From UBA6544 sp049601975 (GTDB lineage Bacteria > Pseudomonadota > Alphaproteobacteria > UBA8366), in NCBI GenBank assembly GCA_049601975.1, contig JBMYRC010000145.1, positions 1 to 10,088 of the forward strand: 10,088 nt of DNA. The letters are read 5' to 3'. Below, piece after piece: positions 1-8,106 of this stretch. Positions within the stretch are counted from its first letter, which is position 1. Each line of letters starts with the position of its first letter. The position numbers and the translations under genes are program-made. A model generated the notes under the pieces. The model searched no databases and was not told where the DNA came from. It saw only the letters and a program-made list of their open reading frames with translations.

Positions 1-143
1 CCGGACGGATCGATAGTGCCTCTTCGAGACGTCGCTTTCCGATAAAGCACCATGGGCAAATTGGATCGGAGAATAGATCGATAGATATCATCTGTTCATT
101 CGATATGTGTCGTGAAAACTCCGCATAGATTCTACAGGTTTGC

Positions 144-174
144 TTGACATTCCGCCACATCTACCAACGATACG
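144..174 (+). promoter_or_regulatory. Candidate sigma70-type promoter of the acyl-CoA ligase/SDR unit
   Basis: A perfect TTGACA box lies at 144-149. The matching -10 is weak: GATACG at 169-174 (19-bp spacing) or AACGAT at 166-171 (16-bp spacing). The position, about 45-70 bp before the ligase start, fits a promoter for the downstream pair. The rest of 1-143 shows no convincing gene. The weak -10 keeps confidence low; an activator may be needed. Confidence 0.35.
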
Positions 175-217
175 TGGAAACACACTACGCACCTGAAGAG
201 ACGAAAGATCGAACTTG

Positions 218-1846
218 ATGCATTCTCCCTACGATACCGATCTCGATAAAAACAGTGCGAATTATCAATCGCTTACGCCGTTAACATTTCTGCGGCGTGC
301 GGCAGGCGTCTACCCGATGAAGACTGCGGTCATTCACGGTGAGATGTGTTTGAGCTATGCGGATCTTTATCGTCGCAGCCGACAGCTGGCATCTGCTCTG
401 GCACAACGCGGCATTGGCAAAGGAGATACGGTCAGTGTTATGGCACCGAACGTCCCCGCGTTGCTCGAGGCGCATTACGGCGTGCCCATGATTGGGGCTG
501 TGTTGAACGCGCTGAATATTCGGCTCGATGCGGCAAATATCGCTTTCATTTTGGATCATGCGGAAACCAAGTTCCTCATTACGGATCGGATGTTCGCGCC
601 AATCATTCGTGAAGCACTGGAGATTGCGGATGCTAATCCTGTCGTCATAGATATCGACGACCCGTTGGATCAAAGCGGAGAGTTGTTGGGAGAGAAGGAC
701 TACGAAGCGTTACTATTGGAGGGCGATCCAGAGTTCGATTGGCAACCACCTGCGGACGAATGGCAGGCGCTGAGTTTAAACTACACTTCAGGGACCACCG
801 GTGATCCAAAGGGTGTCGTCTATCATCATCGCGGCGCGTACTTAAATGCGCTCGGCAATACCATCTCCTTCGGGCTTAGTCCGGATAGTGTCTATCTGTG
901 GACCTTGCCGATGTTTCACTGCAACGGCTGGACCTATACCTGGGCAGTCACAGCGGCCTGTGGGACACATATTTGCCTTCGCGCGGTCGATCCGGCGCTG
1001 ATATTCCCTATGATCGAGGAGTTCAAGGTCACGCATATGTGCGGAGCGCCGATTGTTCTAACCATGTTGATCCACGCCCCAGCGACAGTGCAGCGCAGTT
1101 TTGATCACGGGCCGATCGAGATCGCTACGGGAGGCGCCGCACCACCGAGCGCCGTGATTGAGGGAATGGAGAGGATGGGCTTCCGGGTTACGCATCTCTA
1201 CGGCATGACGGAATCCTACGGCCCGTCGACGCTCTGTGCTTGGCAGTCGGAGTGGGATGACCTTGAAGGTGAAGCCAGGGCTTCCGTGATGGCGCGCCAA
1301 GGGGTGAAATATGTGACCCTAGAAGATCAGGCGGTGATGGATAGCGAGACCATGCAGCCGGTTCCAGCCGACGGCGAGACGATTGGTGAATTGATGTTGC
1401 GCGGCAATACGGTCATGCGCGGATATTTGAAGAACGCCAAGACGACTGAAGAGACGCTCTCGGGCGGTTGGCTGCATACGGGCGATCTCGGTGTCATGCA
1501 CCCCGACGGATATATCGAGATCAAGGATCGGGCGAAGGACATCATCATATCCGGCGGTGAGAATATCTCGAGCCTTGAGGTCGAGGAAGTTCTCTACAAG
1601 CATCCCAAAATCATGGAAGCCGCGGTCGTCGCACGGCCGGATGAGAAATGGGGCGAGACACCTTGTGCCTTCGTGACGCCGACGGAGGAGGGCAGTGACC
1701 TGAACGCTGAAGACGTCATGACCTATTGCCGTGAAAATATGGCGCGTTTCAAAGCGCCGAAGACAATTGTTTTCGGTGAATTGCCGAAGACGTCGACAGG
1801 TAAGATTCAAAAATTCGTTTTGCGAGAACGCGCGAGGGAGATGTAG
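218..1846 (+). CDS. AMP-forming acyl-CoA ligase (fatty-acyl/carboxylate-CoA synthetase)
   Basis: This ANL-superfamily ligase of 542 residues should activate a carboxylic acid with ATP to an acyl-AMP and then a CoA thioester in the cytoplasm. All core motifs are visible: the P-loop YTSGTTGDPKG (about residues 189-199), LPMFHCNGW (230-238), the A5 motif YGMTES (328-333), HTGD (420-423), the hinge DRAKDIIISGGEN (437-449), and the catalytic lysine in PKTSTGKIQK near the C-terminus (about K529). The LPMFHCNGW segment and the length resemble the medium-chain/AAE branch that includes DmdB-type methylmercaptopropionate ligases, but substrate cannot be assigned. The frame also opens with TTG at 215; ATG 218 is preferred, with a purine-rich stretch at 201-207 as a weak ribosome site. 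The stop codon abuts the ATG of the SDR gene, so the two are probably cotranscribed and may act on the same acyl substrate. Confidence 0.93.
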   Translation: MHSPYDTDLDKNSANYQSLTPLTFLRRAAGVYPMKTAVIHGEMCLSYADLYRRSRQLASALAQRGIGKGDTVSVMAPNVPALLEAHYGVPMIGAVLNALNIRLDAANIAFILDHAETKFLITDRMFAPIIREALEIADANPVVIDIDDPLDQSGELLGEKDYEALLLEGDPEFDWQPPADEWQALSLNYTSGTTGDPKGVVYHHRGAYLNALGNTISFGLSPDSVYLWTLPMFHCNGWTYTWAVTAACGTHICLRAVDPALIFPMIEEFKVTHMCGAPIVLTMLIHAPATVQRSFDHGPIEIATGGAAPPSAVIEGMERMGFRVTHLYGMTESYGPSTLCAWQSEWDDLEGEARASVMARQGVKYVTLEDQAVMDSETMQPVPADGETIGELMLRGNTVMRGYLKNAKTTEETLSGGWLHTGDLGVMHPDGYIEIKDRAKDIIISGGENISSLEVEEVLYKHPKIMEAAVVARPDEKWGETPCAFVTPTEEGSDLNAEDVMTYCRENMARFKAPKTIVFGELPKTSTGKIQKFVLRERAREM

Positions 1847-2614
1847 ATGGGGGATAAACCCTTAGAAGGTAAAGTCGCCTTGATCACCGGCGCATCGGCC
1901 GGATTAGGCAAGCATTTCGCGTCCGTGATCGCGGAGGCCGGGGCTCAAGTCGTCATCGCGGCGCGGCGTCTCAATAAATTAGAAGAGACCGCGCAACCAA
2001 TTATCGATGCGGGCGGACAGGTGCATTGTGTGACCTTGGATGTCATGGAATCAGACCAAATTCCAGCAGTATTCGATGCTGCGGAAGAGGCGTTTGGGAC
2101 CGTGGATATCCTCATCAACAACTCGGGCATCGTTATTGCCGGCAAAGTCCCGAATATTCCCGAAGATGACTGGGATTCTGTGATTGGCACAAATCTAAAA
2201 GGCGCATGGATGATGGCCCAAGAAGCCGCGCGCCGGATGATAGCCGCGAAGCGGCAAGGCAGTATCGTCAATTTAGCGTCGATTTTGGCGTTCCGCGCGC
2301 AAAAGGCGTTGTCGACATATTCGATTTCAAAGGCTGCGGTCGCTCAAATGACGAGAACCATGGCGAGTGAGCTTGCGCCGTATGGGATAAGGGTCAATGC
2401 GATGGCACCAGGATATATTGCGACAGATATGAACAGCGATTTCCTATATTCGCCGCGTGGCCAACAAATGATGGGCGAGGTCCCGATTGGCCGTTACGGG
2501 GAGTTAGGGGAATTGGACGAATGCCTCCTGATGCTTTCCGGTGACCGTTCGAAATATCTGACGGGCGCGGTAATTCCGATAGATGGCGGGCATTCGCTTA
2601 ATATCAGAGACTGA
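1847..2614 (+). CDS. Short-chain dehydrogenase/reductase (SDR), FabG-like
   Basis: This 255-residue classical SDR is predicted to be an NAD(P)(H)-dependent oxidoreductase acting on a hydroxyl or keto group. It has the Rossmann glycine motif TGASAGLG (14-21), NNSG (91-94), the catalytic Asn116, Ser145, and the YxxxK pair Tyr158/Lys162. The C-terminal IDGGHS segment is typical of FabG-like members. R40-R41 after the second beta strand hints at NADP preference, which is an inference. The start directly follows the ligase stop, and a Shine-Dalgarno GAGGGAG (1834-1840) sits inside the ligase's last codons. Such a ligase–SDR pair would suit oxidation of a hydroxyacyl-CoA or a dedicated acid-degradation route. 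The gene ends in TGA immediately against the stop of the convergent M20 gene, with no terminator hairpin between them. Confidence 0.93.
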   Translation: MGDKPLEGKVALITGASAGLGKHFASVIAEAGAQVVIAARRLNKLEETAQPIIDAGGQVHCVTLDVMESDQIPAVFDAAEEAFGTVDILINNSGIVIAGKVPNIPEDDWDSVIGTNLKGAWMMAQEAARRMIAAKRQGSIVNLASILAFRAQKALSTYSISKAAVAQMTRTMASELAPYGIRVNAMAPGYIATDMNSDFLYSPRGQQMMGEVPIGRYGELGELDECLLMLSGDRSKYLTGAVIPIDGGHSLNIRD

Positions 2615-3800
2615 TCACGGTAGTTCTGCGCGAACGATCTCCGTCCAATAGGCGACCCCGCGCGCTGTGATTTCGTCATTGAAGTCGTAGCGAGGTGCAT
2701 GGACGAATTCGTCCGGGCCGGTCATCCCGTTGCCGATAAACACATAACAACCGGGCACTTTCTCCAGCATAAATGAGAAATCTTCGCTGCCCGATAAAGG
2801 CTGCATATTTGGAATGACGTTTTCTTCGCCAACGGCTTCTTTAGCCGCGAGGAGGGAGATCTCCGCCTGTTCGGTCCAATTGACGGTCGGCGGATACCCT
2901 CGGCGATAGTGTACGTCGGCCTCGCAATTGAAGATCGCCGCCGTGGATTTCGCCATCTCGTCGATGCGTCGTTCCAACAGATCGCGCACTTCCGGTTTGA
3001 AGGAGCGGATGCGGCCGCCGAGATGCACTTCCGCAGGAATGATATTGAGTGATCCAGCATCGCCCCCATTGATATGGCCGACGCTGACAACTCCCGTTTC
3101 CAGTGGATTGATTTCTCGGCTGACCAGCGTCTGAGACGCGACGATGAACTGTGCTGCCGCAATCTTAGCATCCGTGCCTTTATGTGGCATTGAGCCGTGT
3201 CCACCGGTACCTCGGAAGGTGATCTTGAATACGTCGCTACCCGCCATCACGGGGCCTGTACGCACACCAATTTGGCGGCTTCGATTCCCGGCATGTTGTG
3301 GAGGCCGTAGACGGCGTCGCACGCGAATTTCTCGAACAGGCCATCCTCCATCATGGCTTTCGCACCGGCTCCGCCTTCCTCGGCGGGTTGGAAGATGAAA
3401 TGAATGGTGCCGTTGAAGGATTTGACTTCCGATAGATATCGCGCGGCTCCGAGCAACATTGTGGTGTGGCCATCATGACCACATGCATGCATTTTTCCTT
3501 TATTAACAGACTGATGATCGAATTCATTCATTTCATGAATAAAGAGCGCATCCATGTCGGCGCGCAAGCCAATGGCGCGATTGGATCCCCTCTGCGTAGC
3601 GTGCCGACCACACCGGTCTTCCCGAGCCCCCGATTGACATCCAACCCCCAGGCTTCGAGCTTTTCGGCGACGATATCAGCCGTCCGGTTCTCCTCGTAGG
3701 CTGTTTCAGGGTGCTGATGGATATCTCGACGTATCTCCGTGAGTTCGTCGAGATAGGCGTCGATTTGCCTGTCTCTGTCGGTTTTATCCATGCCACCCAT
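2615..3800 (-). pseudogene. M20 family amidohydrolase (hippurate/N-acyl-amino-acid hydrolase-like), two frameshifts
   Basis: The product would be a metal-dependent amidohydrolase that cleaves an N-acyl amino acid, as in HipO/AbgB/AmaA relatives. Three consecutive frames carry one protein. The N-terminal part has RRDIHQHPE; the middle has LRADMDAL, the metal site MHACGHDGH and QPAEEGGAGA; the C-terminal part has GTGGHGSMPHKGTDA and LSGSEDFSF. The first break is at CCCC 3587-3590 (plus strand) and the second at TTT 3271-3273. Adding one base to each run restores GTLRRGGSNRAIGLRADMD and IEAAKIGVRTG, giving an intact 395-residue protein. ATG 3800 is supported by GGGAGG (3811-3816), 16 bp after the stop of the upstream PLP enzyme. 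Everything else is conserved, so the gene is either very recently inactivated or intact with homopolymer sequencing errors. Confidence 0.85.
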
Positions 3801-3816
3801 GCTCCCATTTCCTCCC

Positions 3817-4944
3817 TTACCAACCGTTTACACGATCCCAGCGTCCGATAATGGTACTGTCTTCCAACACTTCGTAATGGCTATATCCCGCTGCGGTAAT
3901 GCAAGCATGATTCGGTAAGATTCTTACTTGCGAGCCAATCGGTAATGCATCGAACTGCGCTGGATTGGAGACAGGGACGATCCCATGCTCCTGACTAACG
4001 GCGACGACAACGAGGCCGTCGAAAGGCTCTAAGGTATCGACGTTGCACACTTCGCCGTAACCGACTTCCGGATGCTCGTCATGGGCGCTGATGTCCTTGG
4101 AGAGAGCCAAGGCGCCAGTATCGAGGAGAATATGGCCGTTGTGGTGGTTGTGCCCGATGACACTGGCCAAAACGGAGAGGGCCAAGCCGTCACGTTCGCA
4201 AGCGCTGACGGACAATTGCTTCAGATCGTTGAAGACGAAAACACCGGGGCGCATCTCGGTAACACCGTCCAGATTTTCAGCGTGGACGGCTGTCGGCGTG
4301 GAGCCGGCGCTGACGATGGGGCAGGGCAGGCCTTCCGTTTGCAGCCGCTCGGCCGCACCCGTGATTATGCGGCGCTCTTGTTCCGCGACGTTCTTGATTT
4401 CATCAATTGTCTTGCATCCGTAGGAGTGGCCCGCATGGGTTAGGACCCCCATCAAGATCATGTTTTCCCCATTGTGAATCGCGCGGGCAATTTCCATGAA
4501 TTCCGGGCCGTTGGGCAACACACCTGCGCGGCCTTCGCCGCTATCCACTTCTACCAATACCTTGAAATGTTCCCCGCTCTCGGATGGATAGTCAGCGATG
4601 GACCGGACCGCTTCGATATTGTCGGTAATGATTTTAATATCTGCGCCCGCCTTCGAAAGCGCGGCCACACGGGAGAGCCTCCCGGCAGCGATACCGACGG
4701 CGTAGAGAATATCGCGGAAGCCATGCTCAAAGAAGTACTCCGCTTCGGCGAGCGTCGAAACGGTGATGCCGCCGGGCTGACCGGATGTCGCAAGCCGCGC
4801 AACTTCCGCCGATTTCGCTGTTTTTAGGTGGGGTCTGAGCCCCACGCCATGTGCCCGCATCCTTGCATGCATATGGTCCAGGTTGCGTTGCATCGCCGAT
4901 TTGTCGAGGATTAGCGCTGGCGTTGAGAGGTTGGCGAATGGCAC
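3817..4944 (-). CDS. D-threonine aldolase / D-serine dehydratase-like PLP enzyme (fold type III)
   Basis: This 375-residue protein belongs to the alanine-racemase-fold family containing low-specificity D-threonine aldolase, D-serine dehydratase (DSD1) and D-3-hydroxyaspartate aldolase/dehydratase. RPHLKTAK (37-44) carries the expected PLP lysine, Lys41. THAGHSYG (169-176) and the C-terminal metal pair His346-x-Cys348 in LPNHACITAAG are also family hallmarks. The His-x-Cys form is what I recall for D-serine dehydratases and hydroxyaspartate enzymes, whereas Alcaligenes D-threonine aldolase uses His-x-Asp; this leans toward a dehydratase-like role but does not settle it. Translation starts at GTG 4944, supported by GGAGAAA upstream (4951-4957); no ATG fits the conserved N-terminus. 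The M20 gene follows 16 bp after its stop, so the two probably form one transcript. The divergent PEP mutase gene starts 163 bp away. Confidence 0.88.
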   Translation of the reverse strand: MPFANLSTPALILDKSAMQRNLDHMHARMRAHGVGLRPHLKTAKSAEVARLATSGQPGGITVSTLAEAEYFFEHGFRDILYAVGIAAGRLSRVAALSKAGADIKIITDNIEAVRSIADYPSESGEHFKVLVEVDSGEGRAGVLPNGPEFMEIARAIHNGENMILMGVLTHAGHSYGCKTIDEIKNVAEQERRIITGAAERLQTEGLPCPIVSAGSTPTAVHAENLDGVTEMRPGVFVFNDLKQLSVSACERDGLALSVLASVIGHNHHNGHILLDTGALALSKDISAHDEHPEVGYGEVCNVDTLEPFDGLVVVAVSQEHGIVPVSNPAQFDALPIGSQVRILPNHACITAAGYSHYEVLEDSTIIGRWDRVNGW

Positions 4945-5107
4945 TGGCTTTCTCCGAATTGTTCAGTCGATGGATATTCACAACAAGTTTGCTTACGGCC
5001 AAGGGCAAATCGTCTCATGTAACGCTCACCGCTTGCAAAATGCCGGAAAACTGTAATTCTGCTGGTTAAATTGTCGCTATTGGGCGGCCATCAATAGGAA
5101 CATCGAC
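4945..5107. promoter_or_regulatory. Divergent intergenic region between the PLP enzyme and PEP mutase genes
   Basis: These 163 bp must hold the promoters for both divergent transcripts. For the plus strand, TGTAAT (5052-5057) could be a -10 but has no good -35. For the minus strand, TTGGCC with a 17-bp-spaced GAATAT is a poor match. A ribosome site AGGAA lies 8 nt before ATG 5108. No strong operator palindrome was found by eye. Confidence 0.3.
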
Positions 5108-6763
5108 ATGAGTGAAAATGTCTTGGCCTTTCCAAAGGGAAGCGCCAGCGAAGTCCGTAAGACGACCCGTTTCCGCGAAATGCTGACCTCTCCGGAGACC
5201 AGCTTTATCATGGAGGCGCATAACGGGCTCTCCGCCAAGATTGTGGAAGAAACCGGATTCGAGGGTGTTTGGGCCTCTGGTCTCTCGATGTCGGCGGCTC
5301 TCGGCGTGCGGGATAGTAACGAGGCCTCTTGGACCCAAGTCCTGGAAGTCCTTGAATTCATGGCGGATGCGACTTCGATCCCGATCCTGGTCGATGCGGA
5401 TACCGGTTATGGCAATTTCAATAACTTCCGTCGTTTGGTGAACAAGCTAATCCAACGGGACATCGCTGCTGTCTGTATCGAGGACAAGCTCTTCCCGAAG
5501 ACGAACTCCTTTTTGGGGCAGAACCAGCCGTTGGCCGACGTCGACGAGTTTTGCGGCAAGATCAAGGCGGGCAAGGATGCTCAAGCGGACGACAGCTTTA
5601 GTGTCGTGGCGCGTATTGAGGCGTTGATCGCGGGCTGGGGCCTGAAAGAGGCGTTGCGCCGTGCCGAGGCCTATCATGAGGCGGGTGCGGACGCGATCCT
5701 GATCCATTCGAAGGAATCCGTCGCCGATGAGATTTTGGCATTTACGAAGGAATGGGCGAACCGCTCGCCGGTCGTGATCGTCCCGACGAAATACTATGGG
5801 ACACCGACGCAGCATTTCCGCGACGCCGGAGTGAACCTCATCATTTGGGCCAACCATAATATGCGGGCGGCGATTTCCGCCATGCGTGAGACCAGCCAGC
5901 AGATATTTGAGAATCAGAACCTAGTTTGGGCCGAAGAGAATGTCGCCCGGCTTGGAGATGTCTTCGTAATTGCCGGTAATGAGGAACTGTCCGAAGCGGA
6001 AGATCGTTACTTGGCGAAACGCGCGGAGACGAAGGCGGTGATCCTGGCTGCAACTCGAGGCAGCAAGCTCGAGGATCTGACTATGGACCGGCCGAAATGC
6101 ATGGTTGATGTGCGGGGCAAACCGCTTCTGCATAGACTCGTCGGATCATTCAACGATGCAGGTGTTCGCGAATTGACGGTGGTGACTGGATATAAGGCAG
6201 ACACAGTCAATTTCCCCGGGATCAATACCGCGGAGAATACCGATTTCGAGACGACTGGCGAAGTTGCTTCACTCGCCTGCTCGATGGACGCCCTGCAGGG
6301 CGAGTGTGTTGTGAGCTACGGCGACATCATGTTCCGTAGTCACGTGCTTAATCAATTGCTCGATTGCGAGGCGGATATTGCCGTCGTGGTCGATGCGAAT
6401 TGGAAGCAGGAGCGGGCTGAAACAACGAAGCGGACAGTGGACTTAGCGGCTTGCAGCCACGCCTATACGGGCGATTATTTTGACGATGAAGTGTCCGAAC
6501 TGACCCGTCTCGACAGTGCCATGAACGAAGCTGATGCGAATGGCGAATGGATCGGTTTGGCAAAGTTCAGCGCGAACGGGAGTGAGCTCCTGCGTGCCGA
6601 ATTGGACAATATGAAATCGGACGGTAGCCTCGCGAAGGCGAGCATGACCGATCTGTTTAATCGTTTGATCGACAGCGGTGCCAAGCCGCAGGTTGTTTAC
6701 ATTACCGGAAACTGGTTGGACGTGAACGACGCCTTTGATTTGGCGCGCGCGCGTAACTTCTAA
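5108..6763 (+). CDS. Phosphoenolpyruvate mutase fused to a LicC/PntC-like nucleotidyltransferase domain
   Basis: The first ~300 residues are a PEP mutase, which rearranges PEP to phosphonopyruvate and forms the C-P bond that starts phosphonate biosynthesis. Support: WASGLSMSA (55-63), DSNEASW (69-75), the Mg-binding VDADTGYGN (95-103) and the signature EDKLFPKTNS (125-134), which separates mutases from isocitrate-lyase-type lyases. From about residue 308 a nucleotidyltransferase domain begins: VILAATRGSKL (311-321), DRPKCMVDV with Lys330, GDIMF (Asp406) and WLDVNDAF (Asp538). Such domains, fused to or next to PEP mutase, activate phosphonoalkyl groups with CTP for transfer to lipids or glycans (PntC family). 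Here the usual LAAGxGSRL loop reads LAATRGSKL, so Gly is Thr and Arg is Lys. The start ATG 5108 has AGGAA 8 nt upstream. It heads an operon with the decarboxylase 3 bp downstream. Confidence 0.93.
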   Translation: MSENVLAFPKGSASEVRKTTRFREMLTSPETSFIMEAHNGLSAKIVEETGFEGVWASGLSMSAALGVRDSNEASWTQVLEVLEFMADATSIPILVDADTGYGNFNNFRRLVNKLIQRDIAAVCIEDKLFPKTNSFLGQNQPLADVDEFCGKIKAGKDAQADDSFSVVARIEALIAGWGLKEALRRAEAYHEAGADAILIHSKESVADEILAFTKEWANRSPVVIVPTKYYGTPTQHFRDAGVNLIIWANHNMRAAISAMRETSQQIFENQNLVWAEENVARLGDVFVIAGNEELSEAEDRYLAKRAETKAVILAATRGSKLEDLTMDRPKCMVDVRGKPLLHRLVGSFNDAGVRELTVVTGYKADTVNFPGINTAENTDFETTGEVASLACSMDALQGECVVSYGDIMFRSHVLNQLLDCEADIAVVVDANWKQERAETTKRTVDLAACSHAYTGDYFDDEVSELTRLDSAMNEADANGEWIGLAKFSANGSELLRAELDNMKSDGSLAKASMTDLFNRLIDSGAKPQVVYITGNWLDVNDAFDLARARNF

Positions 6764-6766
6764 GCC

Positions 6767-7903
6767 ATGATTCAAGCCGATACGCTGCTCTCCGCGGCCA
6801 AGGCGCGGGGCTTTGATTTCTTTACCGGTGTCCCGTGCTCGTTCCTCACGCCGATCATCAACCGGGTCATTAGTGACCGCGAGACGTCTTATGTCGGGGC
6901 GGCTAGCGAAGGTGAAGCCGTGGCGATTGCTTCCGGGGCTTGGCTCGCGGGTAAAGAGACAGTCGTGATGTGTCAAAATTCCGGTCTCGGAAACACAATC
7001 AACCCATTGACATCGCTCAATCATCCATTCCGAATTCCAACCCTCATGTTCGTGACTTGGCGTGGCCAGCCGGGACTAGGGGATGAACCCCAGCACGAAT
7101 TGATGGGCGAAATAACGGATGTATTGATCCGCGATATCGGTGTTGGTTGTAGTCATTTACCGGATGAAGAGGGAGACGTAGGACCCGCACTGGATGTGGC
7201 ACAGGCCGCGATGCGGGAGAACGACCTGCCCTATGCGTTTATCGTCGCTAAGGGAGCTGTGGCGGATGCTGGTTTGGATCAGGCCGAGCTTGTGGCGCCA
7301 CCCATGGGAAATTATTCGGACCTACGTAAAGGCGGCATACGGGCAACTCGCTATCAAACGCTGGAGCGGGTCGTCGACATGGCCCCTGAAACGGCGGCGA
7401 TGATAGCGACGACCGGTAAATGCGGGCGCGAATTGTTTACCATCGCGGATCGCGATCAGCACCTCTATCAAGTGGGCTCTATGGGGTGCGCCAGTGCGAT
7501 GGGGCTGGGAGTCGCCCTCAATGTTGATCGACCGGTAATCGTCCTCGACGGGGATGGTGCCGCGTTGATGAAAATGGGCTCCTTCGCGACTATTGGAGCG
7601 CAGGCACCGAAGAATTTAGTCCACGTGATTCTCGACAATGGCGTTCACGATTCTACAGGCGGGCAGGCGACGGTGTCTCCTATTGTCGATTTCGCGCGGG
7701 TTGCATTGGCATGTGGATACCGTACGGGAACAGTGATTGACGATTTGGATGGTTTTGATCAGGTGTTCGCCGCGGCAATGGCGAGCGAAGGCCCGCATTT
7801 GGTTCATGCCCGGATCGCACCGGGAAGTCTGTCGAAGCTCGGCCGTCCGACAGTGAAACCACCGGAAGTCGCCAGACGTTTCAAGCGGTTCCTCGCCAGC
7901 TGA
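6767..7903 (+). CDS. Phosphonopyruvate decarboxylase
   Basis: This 378-residue thiamine-diphosphate enzyme decarboxylates phosphonopyruvate to phosphonoacetaldehyde and CO2, pulling the unfavourable PEP mutase equilibrium forward. It shows FFTGVPCSFLTPIIN (18-32), the cofactor-activating Glu region ASEGEAVAIA (46-55), NSGLGNTINPLTSL (71-84), TWRGQPGLGDEPQH (97-110), and the ThDP/Mg motif GDGA (262-265) running to Asn291 in VILDNGVHDSTGG. Length and architecture match the aepY/ppd family. It starts 3 bp after the mutase stop without an obvious Shine-Dalgarno, so translational coupling is likely. The mutase–decarboxylase pair is the established core of 2-aminoethylphosphonate and related pathways. 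The expected next enzyme (an aminotransferase or phosphonoacetaldehyde reductase) is not in this window. Confidence 0.94.
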   Translation: MIQADTLLSAAKARGFDFFTGVPCSFLTPIINRVISDRETSYVGAASEGEAVAIASGAWLAGKETVVMCQNSGLGNTINPLTSLNHPFRIPTLMFVTWRGQPGLGDEPQHELMGEITDVLIRDIGVGCSHLPDEEGDVGPALDVAQAAMRENDLPYAFIVAKGAVADAGLDQAELVAPPMGNYSDLRKGGIRATRYQTLERVVDMAPETAAMIATTGKCGRELFTIADRDQHLYQVGSMGCASAMGLGVALNVDRPVIVLDGDGAALMKMGSFATIGAQAPKNLVHVILDNGVHDSTGGQATVSPIVDFARVALACGYRTGTVIDDLDGFDQVFAAAMASEGPHLVHARIAPGSLSKLGRPTVKPPEVARRFKRFLAS

Positions 7904-7914
7904 CGAGCTTTATC

Positions 7915-8106
7915 ATGCAAATTCCTCCCGAATTTTACGCTGAGATCGATCAGACAATCGAGGACGCCGGCATCGCGGGGCTCTGCCATGACGGTCGACG
8001 GGAATTTGCAATCGACAAGCTCATCGCGGAATATTCGAAAGTGAATTCTCGCAGTATCATCGTGGCGGTAGATGACCGTCTGAGGGAGATGGGTGAAAAT
8101 GGATGA
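7915..8106 (+). CDS. Small unrecognised protein in the phosphonate operon (63 aa)
   Basis: I do not recognise this 63-residue protein. It begins 11 bp after the decarboxylase stop, and the membrane-protein ORF overlaps its end, which argues for a real operon gene. It is acidic and predicted soluble, with no signal peptide or transmembrane segment. One Cys-His pair (24-25) occurs in GLCHDGRREFAID, and the N-terminal and C-terminal halves look helical. The Shine-Dalgarno is weak (GACGAG, about 10 nt before ATG 7915), so expression may depend on coupling to the upstream gene. Its position suggests, but does not show, a link to phosphonate metabolism. Confidence 0.6.
   Translation: MQIPPEFYAEIDQTIEDAGIAGLCHDGRREFAIDKLIAEYSKVNSRSIIVAVDDRLREMGENG

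Noticed and set aside
1..53. Minus-strand ORF start at 53 (MVLYRKATSRRG...) as a divergent regulator
   Set aside because: No Shine-Dalgarno and only 17 codons before the edge; no recognisable domain, so not annotated.
2612..2617. TGATCA palindrome between convergent stops as a regulatory site
   Set aside because: It is simply two abutting TGA stops on opposite strands; no hairpin or U-tract surrounds it.
3271..3590. Programmed -1 ribosomal frameshifting in the M20 gene
   Set aside because: Both shifts are formally -1, but neither site is a canonical X-XXY-YYZ heptamer, and two separate recoding events in a metabolic enzyme are implausible.
6443..7024. Long minus-strand ORF (193 codons) opposite the mutase/decarboxylase junction
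   Set aside because: It is antisense to two strongly identified enzymes, has no recognisable motifs, and is explained by codon bias of the real genes.
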